Assembly: GCA_964418255.1 (NCBI GenBank)
Contig: CAYQKV010000002.1
Coordinates: 182,045-246,044, forward strand
Length of the DNA stretch: 64,000 nucleotides
Source of the DNA: CAG-1782 sp964418255
GTDB lineage: Bacteria > Bacillota > Clostridia > Christensenellales > DTU072
Direction: 5' to 3'
Made by a program: the position numbers and the translations under genes. This document shows, piece after piece, positions 26,455 to 34,839 of this stretch. The stretch's first letter is position 1. Each line of letters starts with the position of its first letter. The notes below the pieces were generated by a model that searched no databases, had not been told where the DNA came from, and was given only the letters and a program-made list of their open reading frames with translations.

Positions 26455-27009
26455 ATGGCAGACAGATATGTGAACAGAGTTAAAATCCGTTACGATAAAG
26501 AGGTCGTACCGGCACTCGAAAAGACGTTCGGATATAAGAATGTGATGCAGGTTCCCAAGCTGGAAAAAATCACGCTTAATATGCGTCTGGGCGACGTCAA
26601 AGACAACTCCAAGAGCATTCAGATAGCGGTAGGCGAGCTTGAGAAGATTGCGGGACAGAAAGCGATACAGACCAAAGCGAAGAAATCGGTAGCCAACTTC
26701 AAAGTTCGCGAGAATATGGTTGTCGGCGCGAAAGTAACGCTCAGAGGCGAAAAAATGTGGAACTTCTTCGACAAACTCGTAAGCATCGCGCTTCCCCGAG
26801 TACGCGACTTCAAAGGCGTGCCCACGGATTCTTTCGACGGCAGAGGCAACTACGCTATGGGCGTTAAAGAACAGCTTATATTCCCCGAAATTTCTTACGA
26901 CCAGATAGAAAAGGTGAGAGGATTCGACGTATGCTTCGTTACGACGGCAAAGACGGACGAAGAAGCGAAAGAACTTCTTAAACAACTGGGAATGCCGTTC
27001 GAGAAGTAG
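26455..27009 (+). CDS. rplE: ribosomal protein L5
   Basis: 50S central-protuberance protein that binds 5S rRNA. Diagnostic sequence: LEKITLNMRLGDVKDNSK, GQKAIQTKAKKSVANFKVRENM, and the C-terminal VCFVTTAKTDEEAKELLKQLGMPF. 184 residues, family length. Lies between rplX and rpsZ in spc-operon order with an 11-base gap to each. Confidence 0.98.
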   Translation: MADRYVNRVKIRYDKEVVPALEKTFGYKNVMQVPKLEKITLNMRLGDVKDNSKSIQIAVGELEKIAGQKAIQTKAKKSVANFKVRENMVVGAKVTLRGEKMWNFFDKLVSIALPRVRDFKGVPTDSFDGRGNYAMGVKEQLIFPEISYDQIEKVRGFDVCFVTTAKTDEEAKELLKQLGMPFEK

Positions 27010-27019
27010 GAGGTAGACA

Positions 27020-27205
27020 ATGGCAAAAAAAGCGATGATAAATAAACAACAGAGAAAGCAGAAGTTTTCCACCAGAGAATACACCCGTTGCAGTATCTGC
27101 GGAAGACCTCACGCCGTTCTCAAAAAATTCGGCATTTGCAGAATATGTTTCAGGGAACTTGCCTATAAAGGCGAAATTCCCGGAGTAAAGAAAGCAAGCT
27201 GGTAA
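27020..27205 (+). CDS. rpsZ: ribosomal protein S14, zinc-binding type Z
   Basis: Short (61-residue) gram-positive form of S14. It has the zinc ribbon CSIC ... CRIC and the conserved RCSICGRPH region, and ends ELAYKGEIPGVKKASW as in Bacillus RpsNA. Presence of the zinc form in the main operon is typical of Bacillota. GGAGG precedes ATG 27020. Confidence 0.98.
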   Translation: MAKKAMINKQQRKQKFSTREYTRCSICGRPHAVLKKFGICRICFRELAYKGEIPGVKKASW

Positions 27206-27224
27206 GATAGGAGGTATAATAAAT

Positions 27225-27629
27225 ATGGCTATGACAGACCCTATTGCAGATATGCTGACCCGTATCAGAAACGGGCTTACGGCTAAACTGGAAACCGTAA
27301 CCGTACCCGCTTCCAATATGAAAAAGGCGATTGCCGAAATTCTCGTTGAAGAAGGATACGTCAAGAGCGCGACGGTCGTAAAAGAAGAAAACAGCGTTCA
27401 GGACAATATCGTAATCGAACTCAAATACGGAAAGAACAACGAAAGAGTTATTTCGGGTTTGAAGAGAATATCCCGTCCGGGACTGCGTATTTACGCGAGA
27501 TACGACCAGCTTCCCAAAGTCCTCAACGGTCTCGGTATAGCGGTTATTTCCACGTCGAAAGGCATAATGACCGATAAAAAGGCCCGCGCGGTAAAAGCGG
27601 GCGGCGAAGTACTCGCTTACATCTGGTAA
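27225..27629 (+). CDS. rpsH: ribosomal protein S8
   Basis: 30S platform protein binding 16S rRNA helix 21. MTDPIADMLTRIRNG at the N-terminus and the C-terminal STSKGIMTDKKAR signature are both present. 134 residues. It starts MAM; the second Met (27231) is the more usual family start, but both lie close behind the same AGGAGG. Confidence 0.98.
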   Translation: MAMTDPIADMLTRIRNGLTAKLETVTVPASNMKKAIAEILVEEGYVKSATVVKEENSVQDNIVIELKYGKNNERVISGLKRISRPGLRIYARYDQLPKVLNGLGIAVISTSKGIMTDKKARAVKAGGEVLAYIW

Positions 27630-27644
27630 AGGAGGAGGTTACTT

Positions 27645-28187
27645 ATGTCAAGAATAGGCAGATTACCGATTAAAATCGAAAACGGAGTAACCGTGACCTT
27701 CGTTAGCGGCGTAGTGACGGTAAAAGGAAAACTCGGAACGCTTACGCAGAACATCGAAAACCCGCACATCAAAGTGACGGTTGACGGCGACCTCGTACAC
27801 GTTACGAGAGACAACGAAATCAAATCGACGAAAGCGGCGCACGGTCTTTACAGAGCGTTGATTGCGAATATGGTAAACGGCGTTACGAACGGGTTCAAGA
27901 AAGGACTCGTAATCGCGGGCGTAGGTTACAAAGCGCAGCTCAAAGGAAAAGACCTTCTGCTCAACGTCGGATATTCGCATCCCGTAGACGTAAAAGCTCC
28001 CGAAGGAATTACCTTCGAATGTCCGAGCATTACCGAAATCACGGTAAAGGGCATCGATAAAGAACTCGTCGGACAGACCGCGGCGAACATCAAAGCTATC
28101 AGAAAACCCGAACCCTACCACGGATACGGAATTCATTACAGCGACGAGACCATCCTCCGCAAGGAAGGAAAGACTAACGGTAAATAA
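27645..28187 (+). CDS. rplF: ribosomal protein L6
   Basis: 50S protein near the factor-binding site, built of two similar domains. Family marks: MSRIGRLPIKIENGV at the start, and the C-terminal signature EPYHGYGIHYSDE. 180 residues, normal. AGGAGG lies 9 bases before the ATG. Follows rpsH after 15 bases. Confidence 0.98.
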   Translation: MSRIGRLPIKIENGVTVTFVSGVVTVKGKLGTLTQNIENPHIKVTVDGDLVHVTRDNEIKSTKAAHGLYRALIANMVNGVTNGFKKGLVIAGVGYKAQLKGKDLLLNVGYSHPVDVKAPEGITFECPSITEITVKGIDKELVGQTAANIKAIRKPEPYHGYGIHYSDETILRKEGKTNGK

Positions 28188-28205
28188 TAACAGAAGGAGC
28201 GTAAA

Positions 28206-28586
28206 ATGATTACTAAAATCGATAAAAACGAAATAAGAAAAGCAAGACACGTTCGTATGCGTTATTACATTTCCGGAACGGCGGAAAAACCGCGTCTGAA
28301 CGTTTACAGGTCTCTGAATAACATTTATGCCCAGATTATCGACGACACGGCGAACGACGGCAACGGAAACACGTTGGTAAGCGCGAGCACGCTCGATAAA
28401 GAAGTTGCGGCGCAGATTGCGGATATGAACAAGACCGAAGCGAGCAAAGTCGTAGGCAAAGTTATCGCAGAGCGCGCGCTTGCGAAAGGCATAAAGAAAG
28501 TAGTATTCGACAGAGGCGGATACCTCTACACCGGTAGAGTTGCCGCAGTAGCGGACGGCGCAAGAGAAGCCGGACTGGAAATCTAA
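28206..28586 (+). CDS. rplR: ribosomal protein L18
   Basis: 5S rRNA-binding protein of the central protuberance. RKARHVRMRYYISGTAEKPRLNVYRSLNNIYAQIIDD and the end FDRGGYLYTGRVAAVADGAREAGLEI are diagnostic. 126 residues, slightly long because of a short insertion after IIDDTAN. AGGAGC precedes ATG 28206. Confidence 0.98.
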   Translation: MITKIDKNEIRKARHVRMRYYISGTAEKPRLNVYRSLNNIYAQIIDDTANDGNGNTLVSASTLDKEVAAQIADMNKTEASKVVGKVIAERALAKGIKKVVFDRGGYLYTGRVAAVADGAREAGLEI

Positions 28587-28595
28587 GGAGGTATT

Positions 28596-29108
28596 ATGGC
28601 AAGGAACGAAAAATTCAGCAGAGACAGAGAGCCCAAAGACGAGTTTATCAAGAAGACCGTTTCGGTAAACAGAGTTACCAAGGTCGTTAAGGGCGGTAGA
28701 AATATGCGCTTTGCCGCGCTCGTAGTAGTAGGCGACGGCAAAAACAGAGTGGGATGCGGACTCGGAAAAGCGAAGGAAGTACCCGAAGCTATCGAGAAAG
28801 CGAACAAAGCCGCTATTAAAAATATGATAAACATTTCCATCGTCAACGAAACGATACCTCACGCGATACAGGGAATTTACGGAAGAGGCAAAGTTATGCT
28901 TATGCCCGCCGAAGAAGGTACCGGAGTTATTGCCGGAGGTCCCGTGCGTGCGGTACTCGAAGTAACCGGCATTAAAAATATCCGTACGAAGAGCATCGGA
29001 AGCAACAACCCGATTAACTGCGTTAAAGCGACGATTGAAGGACTCAGCCGCGTAAGAACGGCGGAAGAAGTGGCGCAAATCCGCGGCATAGACGTGGAAA
29101 GCCTGTAA
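28596..29108 (+). CDS. rpsE: ribosomal protein S5
   Basis: 30S protein involved in decoding fidelity and mRNA helicase activity. The dsRBD-like N-terminal domain includes VNRVTKVVKGGRNMRFAALVVVGD, and the C-terminal domain GTGVIAGGPVRAVLEVTGIKNI. 170 residues, normal. AGGAGG lies before the ATG and 9 bases separate it from rplR. Confidence 0.98.
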   Translation: MARNEKFSRDREPKDEFIKKTVSVNRVTKVVKGGRNMRFAALVVVGDGKNRVGCGLGKAKEVPEAIEKANKAAIKNMINISIVNETIPHAIQGIYGRGKVMLMPAEEGTGVIAGGPVRAVLEVTGIKNIRTKSIGSNNPINCVKATIEGLSRVRTAEEVAQIRGIDVESL

Positions 29109-29125
29109 GAAATAGGAGGTTTACT

Positions 29126-29305
29126 ATGGCGCAATTAAAAATCACTTTGGTAAAATCCACTATCGGACGCGTCGTCAAACAGCAGGCGACGGTAGAGGCT
29201 TTGGGGCTTAACAAAATCGGCAAGACGGTCGTGCTTAACGACACGCCTCAGATAAGAGGAATGATTGCCAAGGTAAGTCATCTTGTCAAAGTCGAAGAAA
29301 TATAA
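29126..29305 (+). CDS. rpmD: ribosomal protein L30
   Basis: Small 50S protein, 59 residues, found by translating the gap between rpsE and rplO. It reads MAQLKITLVKSTIGR, then a helix, then GKTVVLNDTPQIRGMIAKVSHLVKVEE, the L30 ferredoxin-like fold. AGGAGG at 29114-29119 precedes ATG 29126. L30 is missing from some bacterial lineages but intact here. Confidence 0.96.
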   Translation: MAQLKITLVKSTIGRVVKQQATVEALGLNKIGKTVVLNDTPQIRGMIAKVSHLVKVEEI

Positions 29306-29317
29306 TGGAGGTTGACA

Positions 29318-29767
29318 ATGAAATTACACAATCTTACTCCCGCACAGGGAGCGAATACCTCGGAAAAGAGACTGGGAAGAGGTATCGGTTCCGGACTGGG
29401 CAAGACCTCCGGTAAAGGACACAAAGGACAGTGGGCAAGAAGCGGCGGCGGAGTCAGACCCGGATTCGAGGGCGGCACGATGCCTCTTACCCGCAGAATT
29501 CCCAAAAGAGGGTTCAAAAACGCGTTGTTTAAGAAAGTTTATTCTATCGTCAACGTGGAAACTCTCGAAGCAAATTTTGACAACGGAGCAGTTGTAAACG
29601 CAGAAGTATTATATGAAAAGGGTATTATAAGCAAAATCGAGGAGTACGGTCTGAAAGTTCTCGGAAACGGAGAACTCACCAAGAGCCTGACCGTGCAAGC
29701 CAAGAAATTTACCGAATCCGCTGCCAAAAAAATAACGGAAGCAGGCGGTAAAGTCGAGGTACTGTAA
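29318..29767 (+). CDS. rplO: ribosomal protein L15
   Basis: 50S assembly protein. ATG 29318 is chosen because GGAGG lies at 29307-29311; a TTG at 29312 would add two residues and overlap the ribosome-binding site. N-terminal KLHNLTPAQGAN, the Gly/Arg-rich segment GRGIGSGLGKTSGKGHKGQ and the C-terminal VQAKKFTESAAKKITEAGG are typical. 149 residues. The stop overlaps the secY start (TAATG), coupling the two. Confidence 0.97.
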   Translation: MKLHNLTPAQGANTSEKRLGRGIGSGLGKTSGKGHKGQWARSGGGVRPGFEGGTMPLTRRIPKRGFKNALFKKVYSIVNVETLEANFDNGAVVNAEVLYEKGIISKIEEYGLKVLGNGELTKSLTVQAKKFTESAAKKITEAGGKVEVL

Positions 29768-31092
29768 TGTTACAGACCCTGAAAAACGCATTCGCCGACG
29801 CGAGTATACGTAAAAAGATTATAATTACCCTATTATTACTGTTAGTTTACAGAGTGGGTTGCTTTATCCCCCTTCCCGGTATAAACTTCGACGTTTACAG
29901 CGAGATGTGGGAATCGCAGAGTAACAATCTGCTCTCAATGCTCAATACGATAACGGGCGGTTCGCTCGAATACGGCACGCTGTTTGCGTTGGGTATCGTT
30001 CCGTTTATCAATGCGTCGATTATTATGCAGCTGCTTACGCTTGTAATTCCCAAGCTCGAAAAGCTGAGTAAAGACGGCGAAGACGGAAGAAGAAAGCTCA
30101 ACCAGTATTCGCGTTACCTCTCTATCCTGCTCGCAATAGTGCAGGCGATAGGTATCGTCGTAAGCTGGAAAGCGAGTATCGAAGGCGTGTTCGGAAGCGG
30201 CACGACAAGCCAGGTGTTCACGATGATTTTCATCGTAATCATACTTACCGGCGGAAGCTCGTTCGTTATGTGGCTTGGCGAAAGAATTACCGAATACGGA
30301 ATAGGCAACGGAACCTCCTTGCTGATTTTCGTAGGTATTATCGCCACCCTCGGCGGAGACTTGTGGAACGCGATGATAAACGCCATTCCCGAACAGGCGA
30401 AAAACGGCGTTTACGACGGAGTATGGTTCCTGTTTGCATTTATCGCACTGCTTATACTGCTGTTCGGTTTGATAGTTTTCGTTGACAACAGCGAAAGAAG
30501 AATTCCCGTGCAGTATGCAAAACAGATAAAGGGCAACAAAATGTACGGCGGACAGTCCACGCACATTCCGATAAAGGTCAACAGCGGCGGCGTTATGCCG
30601 ATAATCTTCGCGTCCAGCTTGATTATGTTCCCCCAGATGATAATGCAGTTTGCCGACAGCGATATGTCGAGCGGATTCGTCAGATGGTGGTATCAGTGGA
30701 TGGGCGTAGGCGGTTATCTTTACGGACCGGTAATGTTCCTGCTTATCATATTCTTTGCGTATTTCTATGCGCAGATACAGTTCAACCCGGACGATATCGC
30801 GAGAATGATACAGCAGAACGGCGGATTTATCCCGGGTATAAGAGCGGGTAAGTCCACGAGCGATTACCTGAGAAAAATAAATAACCGTATAACCCTTTTC
30901 GGCGCGTTGTACCTCGGTATCGTCGCATTGATACCTACTTACATACTGCAAATCAACGGTTTCGGAGAAATCGGTCTGAACAGCGCGTTCACCGCTACGG
31001 GAATGTTGATTGTGGTAAGCGTTGCGCTCGAACTCGATAAACAGTTGCAGAGTCAGCTGCTGGTCAAGAACAACAGAGGATTTTTGAAATAA
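29767..31092 (+). CDS. secY: preprotein translocase subunit SecY
   Basis: Channel subunit of the SecYEG translocon in the cytoplasmic membrane. Ten hydrophobic segments can be counted. The first is preceded by KKIIITLLLLLVYRVGCFIPLPGI, and the plug region and TM7 segments are conserved, as is RAGKSTSDYLRKINNRITLFGALYLG, the C5-C6 loop that contacts SecA or the ribosome. 441 residues, normal. Overlaps rplO by one base. This is the main secretory channel needed by the lipoproteins in this window. Confidence 0.98.
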   Translation: MLQTLKNAFADASIRKKIIITLLLLLVYRVGCFIPLPGINFDVYSEMWESQSNNLLSMLNTITGGSLEYGTLFALGIVPFINASIIMQLLTLVIPKLEKLSKDGEDGRRKLNQYSRYLSILLAIVQAIGIVVSWKASIEGVFGSGTTSQVFTMIFIVIILTGGSSFVMWLGERITEYGIGNGTSLLIFVGIIATLGGDLWNAMINAIPEQAKNGVYDGVWFLFAFIALLILLFGLIVFVDNSERRIPVQYAKQIKGNKMYGGQSTHIPIKVNSGGVMPIIFASSLIMFPQMIMQFADSDMSSGFVRWWYQWMGVGGYLYGPVMFLLIIFFAYFYAQIQFNPDDIARMIQQNGGFIPGIRAGKSTSDYLRKINNRITLFGALYLGIVALIPTYILQINGFGEIGLNSAFTATGMLIVVSVALELDKQLQSQLLVKNNRGFLK

Positions 31093-31093
31093 G

Positions 31094-31717
31094 ATGAAAC
31101 TGATATTACTCGGTGCGCCCGGAGCGGGCAAAGGTTCGCAAGCAACCAAAATAGCAAACGATTACGGCGTCGCCCATATTTCCACGGGCGACGCGCTCAG
31201 AGCAAATATCAAAGAAGGAACCGAGCTCGGCAAGTTCGCCAAATCCTTTATAGACAAAGGACAGCTTGTTCCCGACGAAGTCGTGGTGGGAATAGTCGCA
31301 GACAGAATAAAGAAAGACGATTGCAAAAACGGATTTCTTCTCGACGGGTTCCCCCGCACCGTCGCGCAGGCGGAAGCGCTGGAAAAACTTACCGAAATCG
31401 ACGTCGTTATCAATATCGACGTAGACTTCGAAGTGATTACCGGAAGAATAAGCGGAAGAAGAATGTGCGCGTGCGGAGAAAGTTATCATATCTCCACGTA
31501 TAAAGAAGATACTTGCGCAAAATGCGGAGGAAAGCTGTATCAGAGGGCGGACGACAACGAAGAGACCGTCAAGAACAGACTGGAAGTTTATCGCAGCCAG
31601 ACCGCGCCGCTTATCGATTTTTACGCGGCGAGAAACAAACTGGTCACGGTAGACGGAAACAAATCCATAGACGCCGTTTACGAAGACGTAAAGAAGGTGC
31701 TGGGTGGTAACCGTTAA
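31094..31717 (+). CDS. adk: adenylate kinase with variant zinc LID
   Basis: Interconverts 2 ADP with ATP and AMP. P-loop GAPGAGKG at residues 7-14 and DGFPRT at 84-89 are clear. The LID has four cysteines as in gram-positive zinc enzymes, but the first pair is C125-x-C127 rather than the usual CxxC, while the second is C141-x2-C144, and the loop between them is short. 207 residues, about ten below the usual length. The start is one base after the secY stop. The end overlaps map. Confidence 0.96.
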   Translation: MKLILLGAPGAGKGSQATKIANDYGVAHISTGDALRANIKEGTELGKFAKSFIDKGQLVPDEVVVGIVADRIKKDDCKNGFLLDGFPRTVAQAEALEKLTEIDVVINIDVDFEVITGRISGRRMCACGESYHISTYKEDTCAKCGGKLYQRADDNEETVKNRLEVYRSQTAPLIDFYAARNKLVTVDGNKSIDAVYEDVKKVLGGNR

Positions 31718-32450
31718 AAGCGAAGAGCAGATAGCCGCGATGCGGAAAGCGGGAAAAGTTCTCGGCGACGTATTGAGGCTGCTCGAAGAAAACGCGAAAG
31801 TCGGAATAAGCACTTACGAACTCGACAGAATCGCATACGAGTACATAAAAAAAGAAGGGGGCGTGCCGTCGTTTCTGAACTACGGAGGGTTCCCCGCAAG
31901 CGTATGCATTTCTCTCGACGAGGAAGTCGTGCACGGAATACCGTCGAAGAAGAGAATAATCAAAGACGGGACGCTCGTTAAGTTCGATTGCGGAGTAGGT
32001 ATGCACGGCGTGCATACGGACGCGGCGAGAACGGTGTGCGTAGGTAACGTGTCCGAAGAGAAGAGAAAACTTGCGGAAGTAACGAAACAGAGTTTTTTCG
32101 AAGGAATAAAAGTGCTTAAAGCGGGAACGAGACTGGGAACGCTGGGACACGCGATACAGACTTATGCGGAGAGTTACGGATACGGAGTCGTAAGAGATTT
32201 GGTCGGACACGGAATAGGAACGTCGGTACACGAAGACCCGAACGTACCCAACTTCGGAAAGGAAGGACGGGGACTGAGGCTGTTCGAGAATATGACGATA
32301 GCCGTGGAGCCGATGATAAACCTCGGTACGTACGAAGTGTATTGCAAGGACGACGGGTGGACGATAGTGACGGACGACGGAAAAGCGTCGGCGCATTACG
32401 AAAACACCGTGGTGATAAAGAAAGACGGCGTAGAGATATTGACGCTCTGA
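31704..32450 (+). CDS. map: type I methionine aminopeptidase
   Basis: Removes the initiator Met from nascent proteins. The start is GTG 31704, inside the end of adk (14-base overlap), giving MVTVKSEEQIAAMRKAGKV. Metal ligands are in FDCGVGMHGVHTDAARTV (two Asp), GHGIGTSVHEDP (His), VEPMINLG (Glu) and HYENTVVI (Glu). 248 residues, normal, without the N-terminal zinc extension of eukaryotic forms. Classical neighbour of adk in Bacillota. Confidence 0.97.
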   Translation: MVTVKSEEQIAAMRKAGKVLGDVLRLLEENAKVGISTYELDRIAYEYIKKEGGVPSFLNYGGFPASVCISLDEEVVHGIPSKKRIIKDGTLVKFDCGVGMHGVHTDAARTVCVGNVSEEKRKLAEVTKQSFFEGIKVLKAGTRLGTLGHAIQTYAESYGYGVVRDLVGHGIGTSVHEDPNVPNFGKEGRGLRLFENMTIAVEPMINLGTYEVYCKDDGWTIVTDDGKASAHYENTVVIKKDGVEILTL

Positions 32451-32460
32451 GGAGAGGAGT

Positions 32461-32730
32461 ATGGAAAGACCTATTACCATCGGTTCGGTGGTATACAGTC
32501 GAGCCGGACGGGACGAAGGAAATTATTTTATGGTTCTGGAAATCGTTGACGACAGTTACGTGTTGATAACGGACGGAAACATAAGAAAACTTGCGAGTCC
32601 GAAAAAGAAGAAGATAAAACACCTTAAAAACACGGGGGACGTGTTGACGCAGATAGCGGAAAAGGCGATTATCGGAAGCAAAATATACGACGCCGAGGTA
32701 TTCAGCGCGTTGCGTAAATATAATTCGTAA
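32461..32730 (+). CDS. KOW-domain RNA-binding protein, L14e-like
   Basis: An 89-residue basic protein always found between map and infA in many Bacillota, where it is annotated as a KOW-domain RNA-binding protein related to eukaryotic L14e/L27e. Visible here: an SH3-like barrel GSVVYSRAGRDEGNYFMVLEIVDDSYVLITDG and a basic block KLASPKKKKIKHLK. The function is not established; ribosome association is inferred from the fold and location. GAGGAG precedes ATG 32461. Confidence 0.88.
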   Translation: MERPITIGSVVYSRAGRDEGNYFMVLEIVDDSYVLITDGNIRKLASPKKKKIKHLKNTGDVLTQIAEKAIIGSKIYDAEVFSALRKYNS

Positions 32731-32745
32731 AACGGAGGGAGAACG

Positions 32746-32967
32746 ATGTCTAAGGACGACGTAATCGAAGTCGAAGGCGTTGTGACCGAGCTTTTGCCGG
32801 GAACGACGTTCAAGGTAAAACTTGTCAACGGACATATAATAACCGCTTATTTATGCGGAAAAATGCGTCAGCGCACGATAAAGGTATGCGTAGGGGACTC
32901 GGTAAAAGTCGAAATGAGCCCGTACGACCTTAATAAGGGCAGAATAACTTACAGAAACAGATATTAA
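32746..32967 (+). CDS. infA: translation initiation factor IF-1
   Basis: OB-fold factor that blocks the A site during initiation. MSKDDVIEVEGVVTELLPGTTFKVKLVNGH and VGDSVKVEMSPYDLNKGRITYR match the family over its whole 73 residues. Position 41 region shows a Cys (YLCGKMRQ) where Ser/Ala is usual. GGAGGG precedes the ATG. Confidence 0.98.
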   Translation: MSKDDVIEVEGVVTELLPGTTFKVKLVNGHIITAYLCGKMRQRTIKVCVGDSVKVEMSPYDLNKGRITYRNRY

Positions 32968-32990
32968 AAGAAAAGCGGAGGATAATAAAA

Positions 32991-33107
32991 ATGAAAGTCA
33001 GACCGTCGGTAAAACCCATTTGCGATAAATGCAAAATCATTAAAAGAAACGGCAGAGTAATGGTAATTTGCTCGAAATATCCTAAACACAAGCAAAAACA
33101 GGGCTAA
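32991..33107 (+). CDS. rpmJ: ribosomal protein L36, zinc form
   Basis: A 38-residue 50S protein read directly from the sequence: MKVRPSVKPICDKCKIIKRN, then the end CSKYPKHKQKQG. C11, C14, C27 and H33 form the zinc site, so this is the zinc-dependent type. CGGAGGAT precedes ATG 32991. It closes the upstream transcription segment; a new promoter follows immediately. Confidence 0.97.
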   Translation: MKVRPSVKPICDKCKIIKRNGRVMVICSKYPKHKQKQG

Positions 33108-33113
33108 AATCGT

Positions 33114-33142
33114 TTGCCAAAGCCGCACGGCTATGGTATAAT
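33114..33142 (+). promoter_or_regulatory. internal promoter ahead of rpsM
   Basis: TTGCCA (33114-33119), exactly 17 bases, TATAAT (33137-33142). It starts 7 bases after the rpmJ stop and would give a transcript start near 33149, so rpsM-rpsK-rpsD-rpoA-rplQ can be expressed separately. Confidence 0.8.
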
Positions 33143-33148
33143 ATCAAA

Positions 33149-33400
33149 GCTATTGTATAGAAGAATAGCTTTTGTCGCAGAACAAAAAAGCATAAAAAGG
33201 AATAACTCGCTTTTCCGAACGGGGAAAAGCGGGTTATAGTGCGGTTTAAGAGGAAACGAATAGCCGCGCGGACAAATATGAATTCAATATCGAAGGCGGC
33301 TGAACCGTTGTTTACCACCGAAAAAAAAGAACGGTTTCCTTCATTGATTGACATAGATAAAACAAAGAAAAACTTAAAAGGAAATTTGGAGGTTAGTTAG
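33149..33400 (+). promoter_or_regulatory. structured 250-nt leader of the rpsM (alpha) operon
   Basis: Three hairpins can be drawn. AAAGCTATT/AATAGCTTT lies near 33146-33172. A long one pairs ATAACTCGCTTTTCC with GGAAAAGCGGGTTAT around 33203-33238 (one G-T pair). AGCCGC/GCGGCT occurs near 33262-33302, and AACCGTT/AACGGTT near 33303-33337. None has a T-tract typical of a terminator. By analogy with alpha operons, where S4 represses translation or transcription through the leader, this may be an S4-binding regulatory RNA; that is inference. Confidence 0.5.
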
Positions 33401-33769
33401 ATGGCTCGTATTGCAGGTGTAGATTTACCCCGTGAAAAAAGAGTAGAAATCGGATTGACTTATATCTACGGTATCGGTAGAGTGACTTCCAACAAAATTC
33501 TGGAAGCTACCGGAGTAAATCCCGATATCAGGGTTAAAGACCTTTCCGAGGACCAGGTTGCCGCCATTCGTGAATATATCGAAAATCACGTAGCTGTGGA
33601 AGGCGACCTCAGAAGACAGGTGTTCCTGGACATAAAGAGACTTAAAGATATAGGCTGTTACAGAGGCGTGAGACACAGAAAAGGTCTTCCCGTCAGAGGA
33701 CAAAGCACGAAACAGAATGCGCGTACGCGTAAAGGACCGAAGCGTACGGTAAGCCGTTCGAAGAAGTAG
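33401..33769 (+). CDS. rpsM: ribosomal protein S13
   Basis: 30S head protein contacting the P-site tRNA and forming a bridge with L5. MARIAGVDLPREKRVEIGLTYIYGIG and the C-terminal RHRKGLPVRGQ...RTRKGPKRTV are diagnostic. 122 residues, normal. GGAGG lies 10 bases before the ATG. First gene behind the internal promoter and leader. Confidence 0.98.
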   Translation: MARIAGVDLPREKRVEIGLTYIYGIGRVTSNKILEATGVNPDIRVKDLSEDQVAAIREYIENHVAVEGDLRRQVFLDIKRLKDIGCYRGVRHRKGLPVRGQSTKQNARTRKGPKRTVSRSKK

Positions 33770-33779
33770 GAGGTAGAAA

Positions 33780-34172
33780 ATGGCTGTTAGAAAATCCGCT
33801 GTAAAAAAGAGAAAAGACTTAAAGCGTATAGAAAAAGGACAAGTCCACGTTTATACCACCCATAACAACACGATAGTTACCGTTACCGATATGCAGGGCA
33901 ACGCGATAAGCTGGGCTTCGGCGGGCGTACTCGGATACAAAGGCGCGAGAAAAGAAACCGCTTTTGCCGCTACGCAGGCTACCGAAAAAGCGGTAAACGA
34001 AGCGAAAATGCACGGTATCAGAAAGGTAGAAGTCTACGTAAAGGGAACAGGACAGGGAAGAGAGCCGAGTATCCGTGCGGTACAGGCGTGCGAAGTGGAT
34101 ATCACTATGATAAAAGACGTATCTCCCATTCCGCACAACGGATGCCGTCCGCCCAAGCGCAGAAGACTGTAA
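33780..34172 (+). CDS. rpsK: ribosomal protein S11
   Basis: 30S platform protein. Contains HVYTTHNNTIVTVTDMQGNAISWASAG and the C-terminal DVSPIPHNGCRPPKRRRL, invariant in the family (the Asn-Gly is a known isoaspartate site in E. coli). 130 residues. GGAGG precedes ATG 33780. Follows rpsM by 10 bases. Confidence 0.99.
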   Translation: MAVRKSAVKKRKDLKRIEKGQVHVYTTHNNTIVTVTDMQGNAISWASAGVLGYKGARKETAFAATQATEKAVNEAKMHGIRKVEVYVKGTGQGREPSIRAVQACEVDITMIKDVSPIPHNGCRPPKRRRL

Positions 34173-34187
34173 TCAGGAGGTGTAACA

Positions 34188-34811
34188 ATGGCTAAATATA
34201 CAGGACCCGATTGTCGTCAGTGCAGACGCGAGGGCTGCAAATTATTTCTCAAAGGAGACAAGTGCTATTCGGAAAAGTGCGTATTCGTTAAACGCAACAC
34301 GACGCCGGGAATTCACGGCGGAATGAAGAAGAAACCCACTCCGTACAGCATCCAGCTCAGAGAAAAACAGAAAGCGAAGAGAATATACGGACTTACGGAG
34401 AAACAGTTCCATAAATATTATCTTATGGCGGAAAAACTCCGCGGAGTTACCGGCGAAAATATGCTTGTTCTTCTGGAACGCCGTCTCGACAACGTTACGT
34501 ACAGAATGGGAATAGGCGTGAGCAGAGCTCAGGCGAGACAGATAGTCAACCACGGGCACATTACCGTAAACGGAAAACGCGTGAATATTCCGAGTTATCT
34601 CGTTAAAGCGGGCGACGTGATAGAAGTCAAGAGCAACAAGCAGGAACTGCCGTTCTTCAAAGAACTTAAAAATTCTAAGATAAACAACAGCGTGAAGTGG
34701 CTTGAATTCAACGCGGAAGCGCTGAAAGGAAGCGTGCTGGCGTTGCCTACGAGAGAAGACGTCGATATGCAAATCGCGGAGCATATGATTGTCGAGTTGT
34801 ATTCCAAATAA
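34188..34811 (+). CDS. rpsD: ribosomal protein S4, zinc-containing
   Basis: Primary 16S rRNA-binding protein and, in several bacteria, autogenous regulator of its operon. The N-terminus (MAKYTGPDCRQCRREG ... CYSEKC) carries the Cys cluster of the zinc-type S4. The S4 RNA-binding domain RLDNVTYRMGIGVSRAQARQIVNHGHITVNG is at about residues 98-130. 207 residues. Located in the alpha operon between rpsK and rpoA, unlike B. subtilis where rpsD is separate. Confidence 0.98.
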   Translation: MAKYTGPDCRQCRREGCKLFLKGDKCYSEKCVFVKRNTTPGIHGGMKKKPTPYSIQLREKQKAKRIYGLTEKQFHKYYLMAEKLRGVTGENMLVLLERRLDNVTYRMGIGVSRAQARQIVNHGHITVNGKRVNIPSYLVKAGDVIEVKSNKQELPFFKELKNSKINNSVKWLEFNAEALKGSVLALPTREDVDMQIAEHMIVELYSK

Positions 34812-34839
34812 TACGACAAGTTAAGGAGGATATGCCAAA

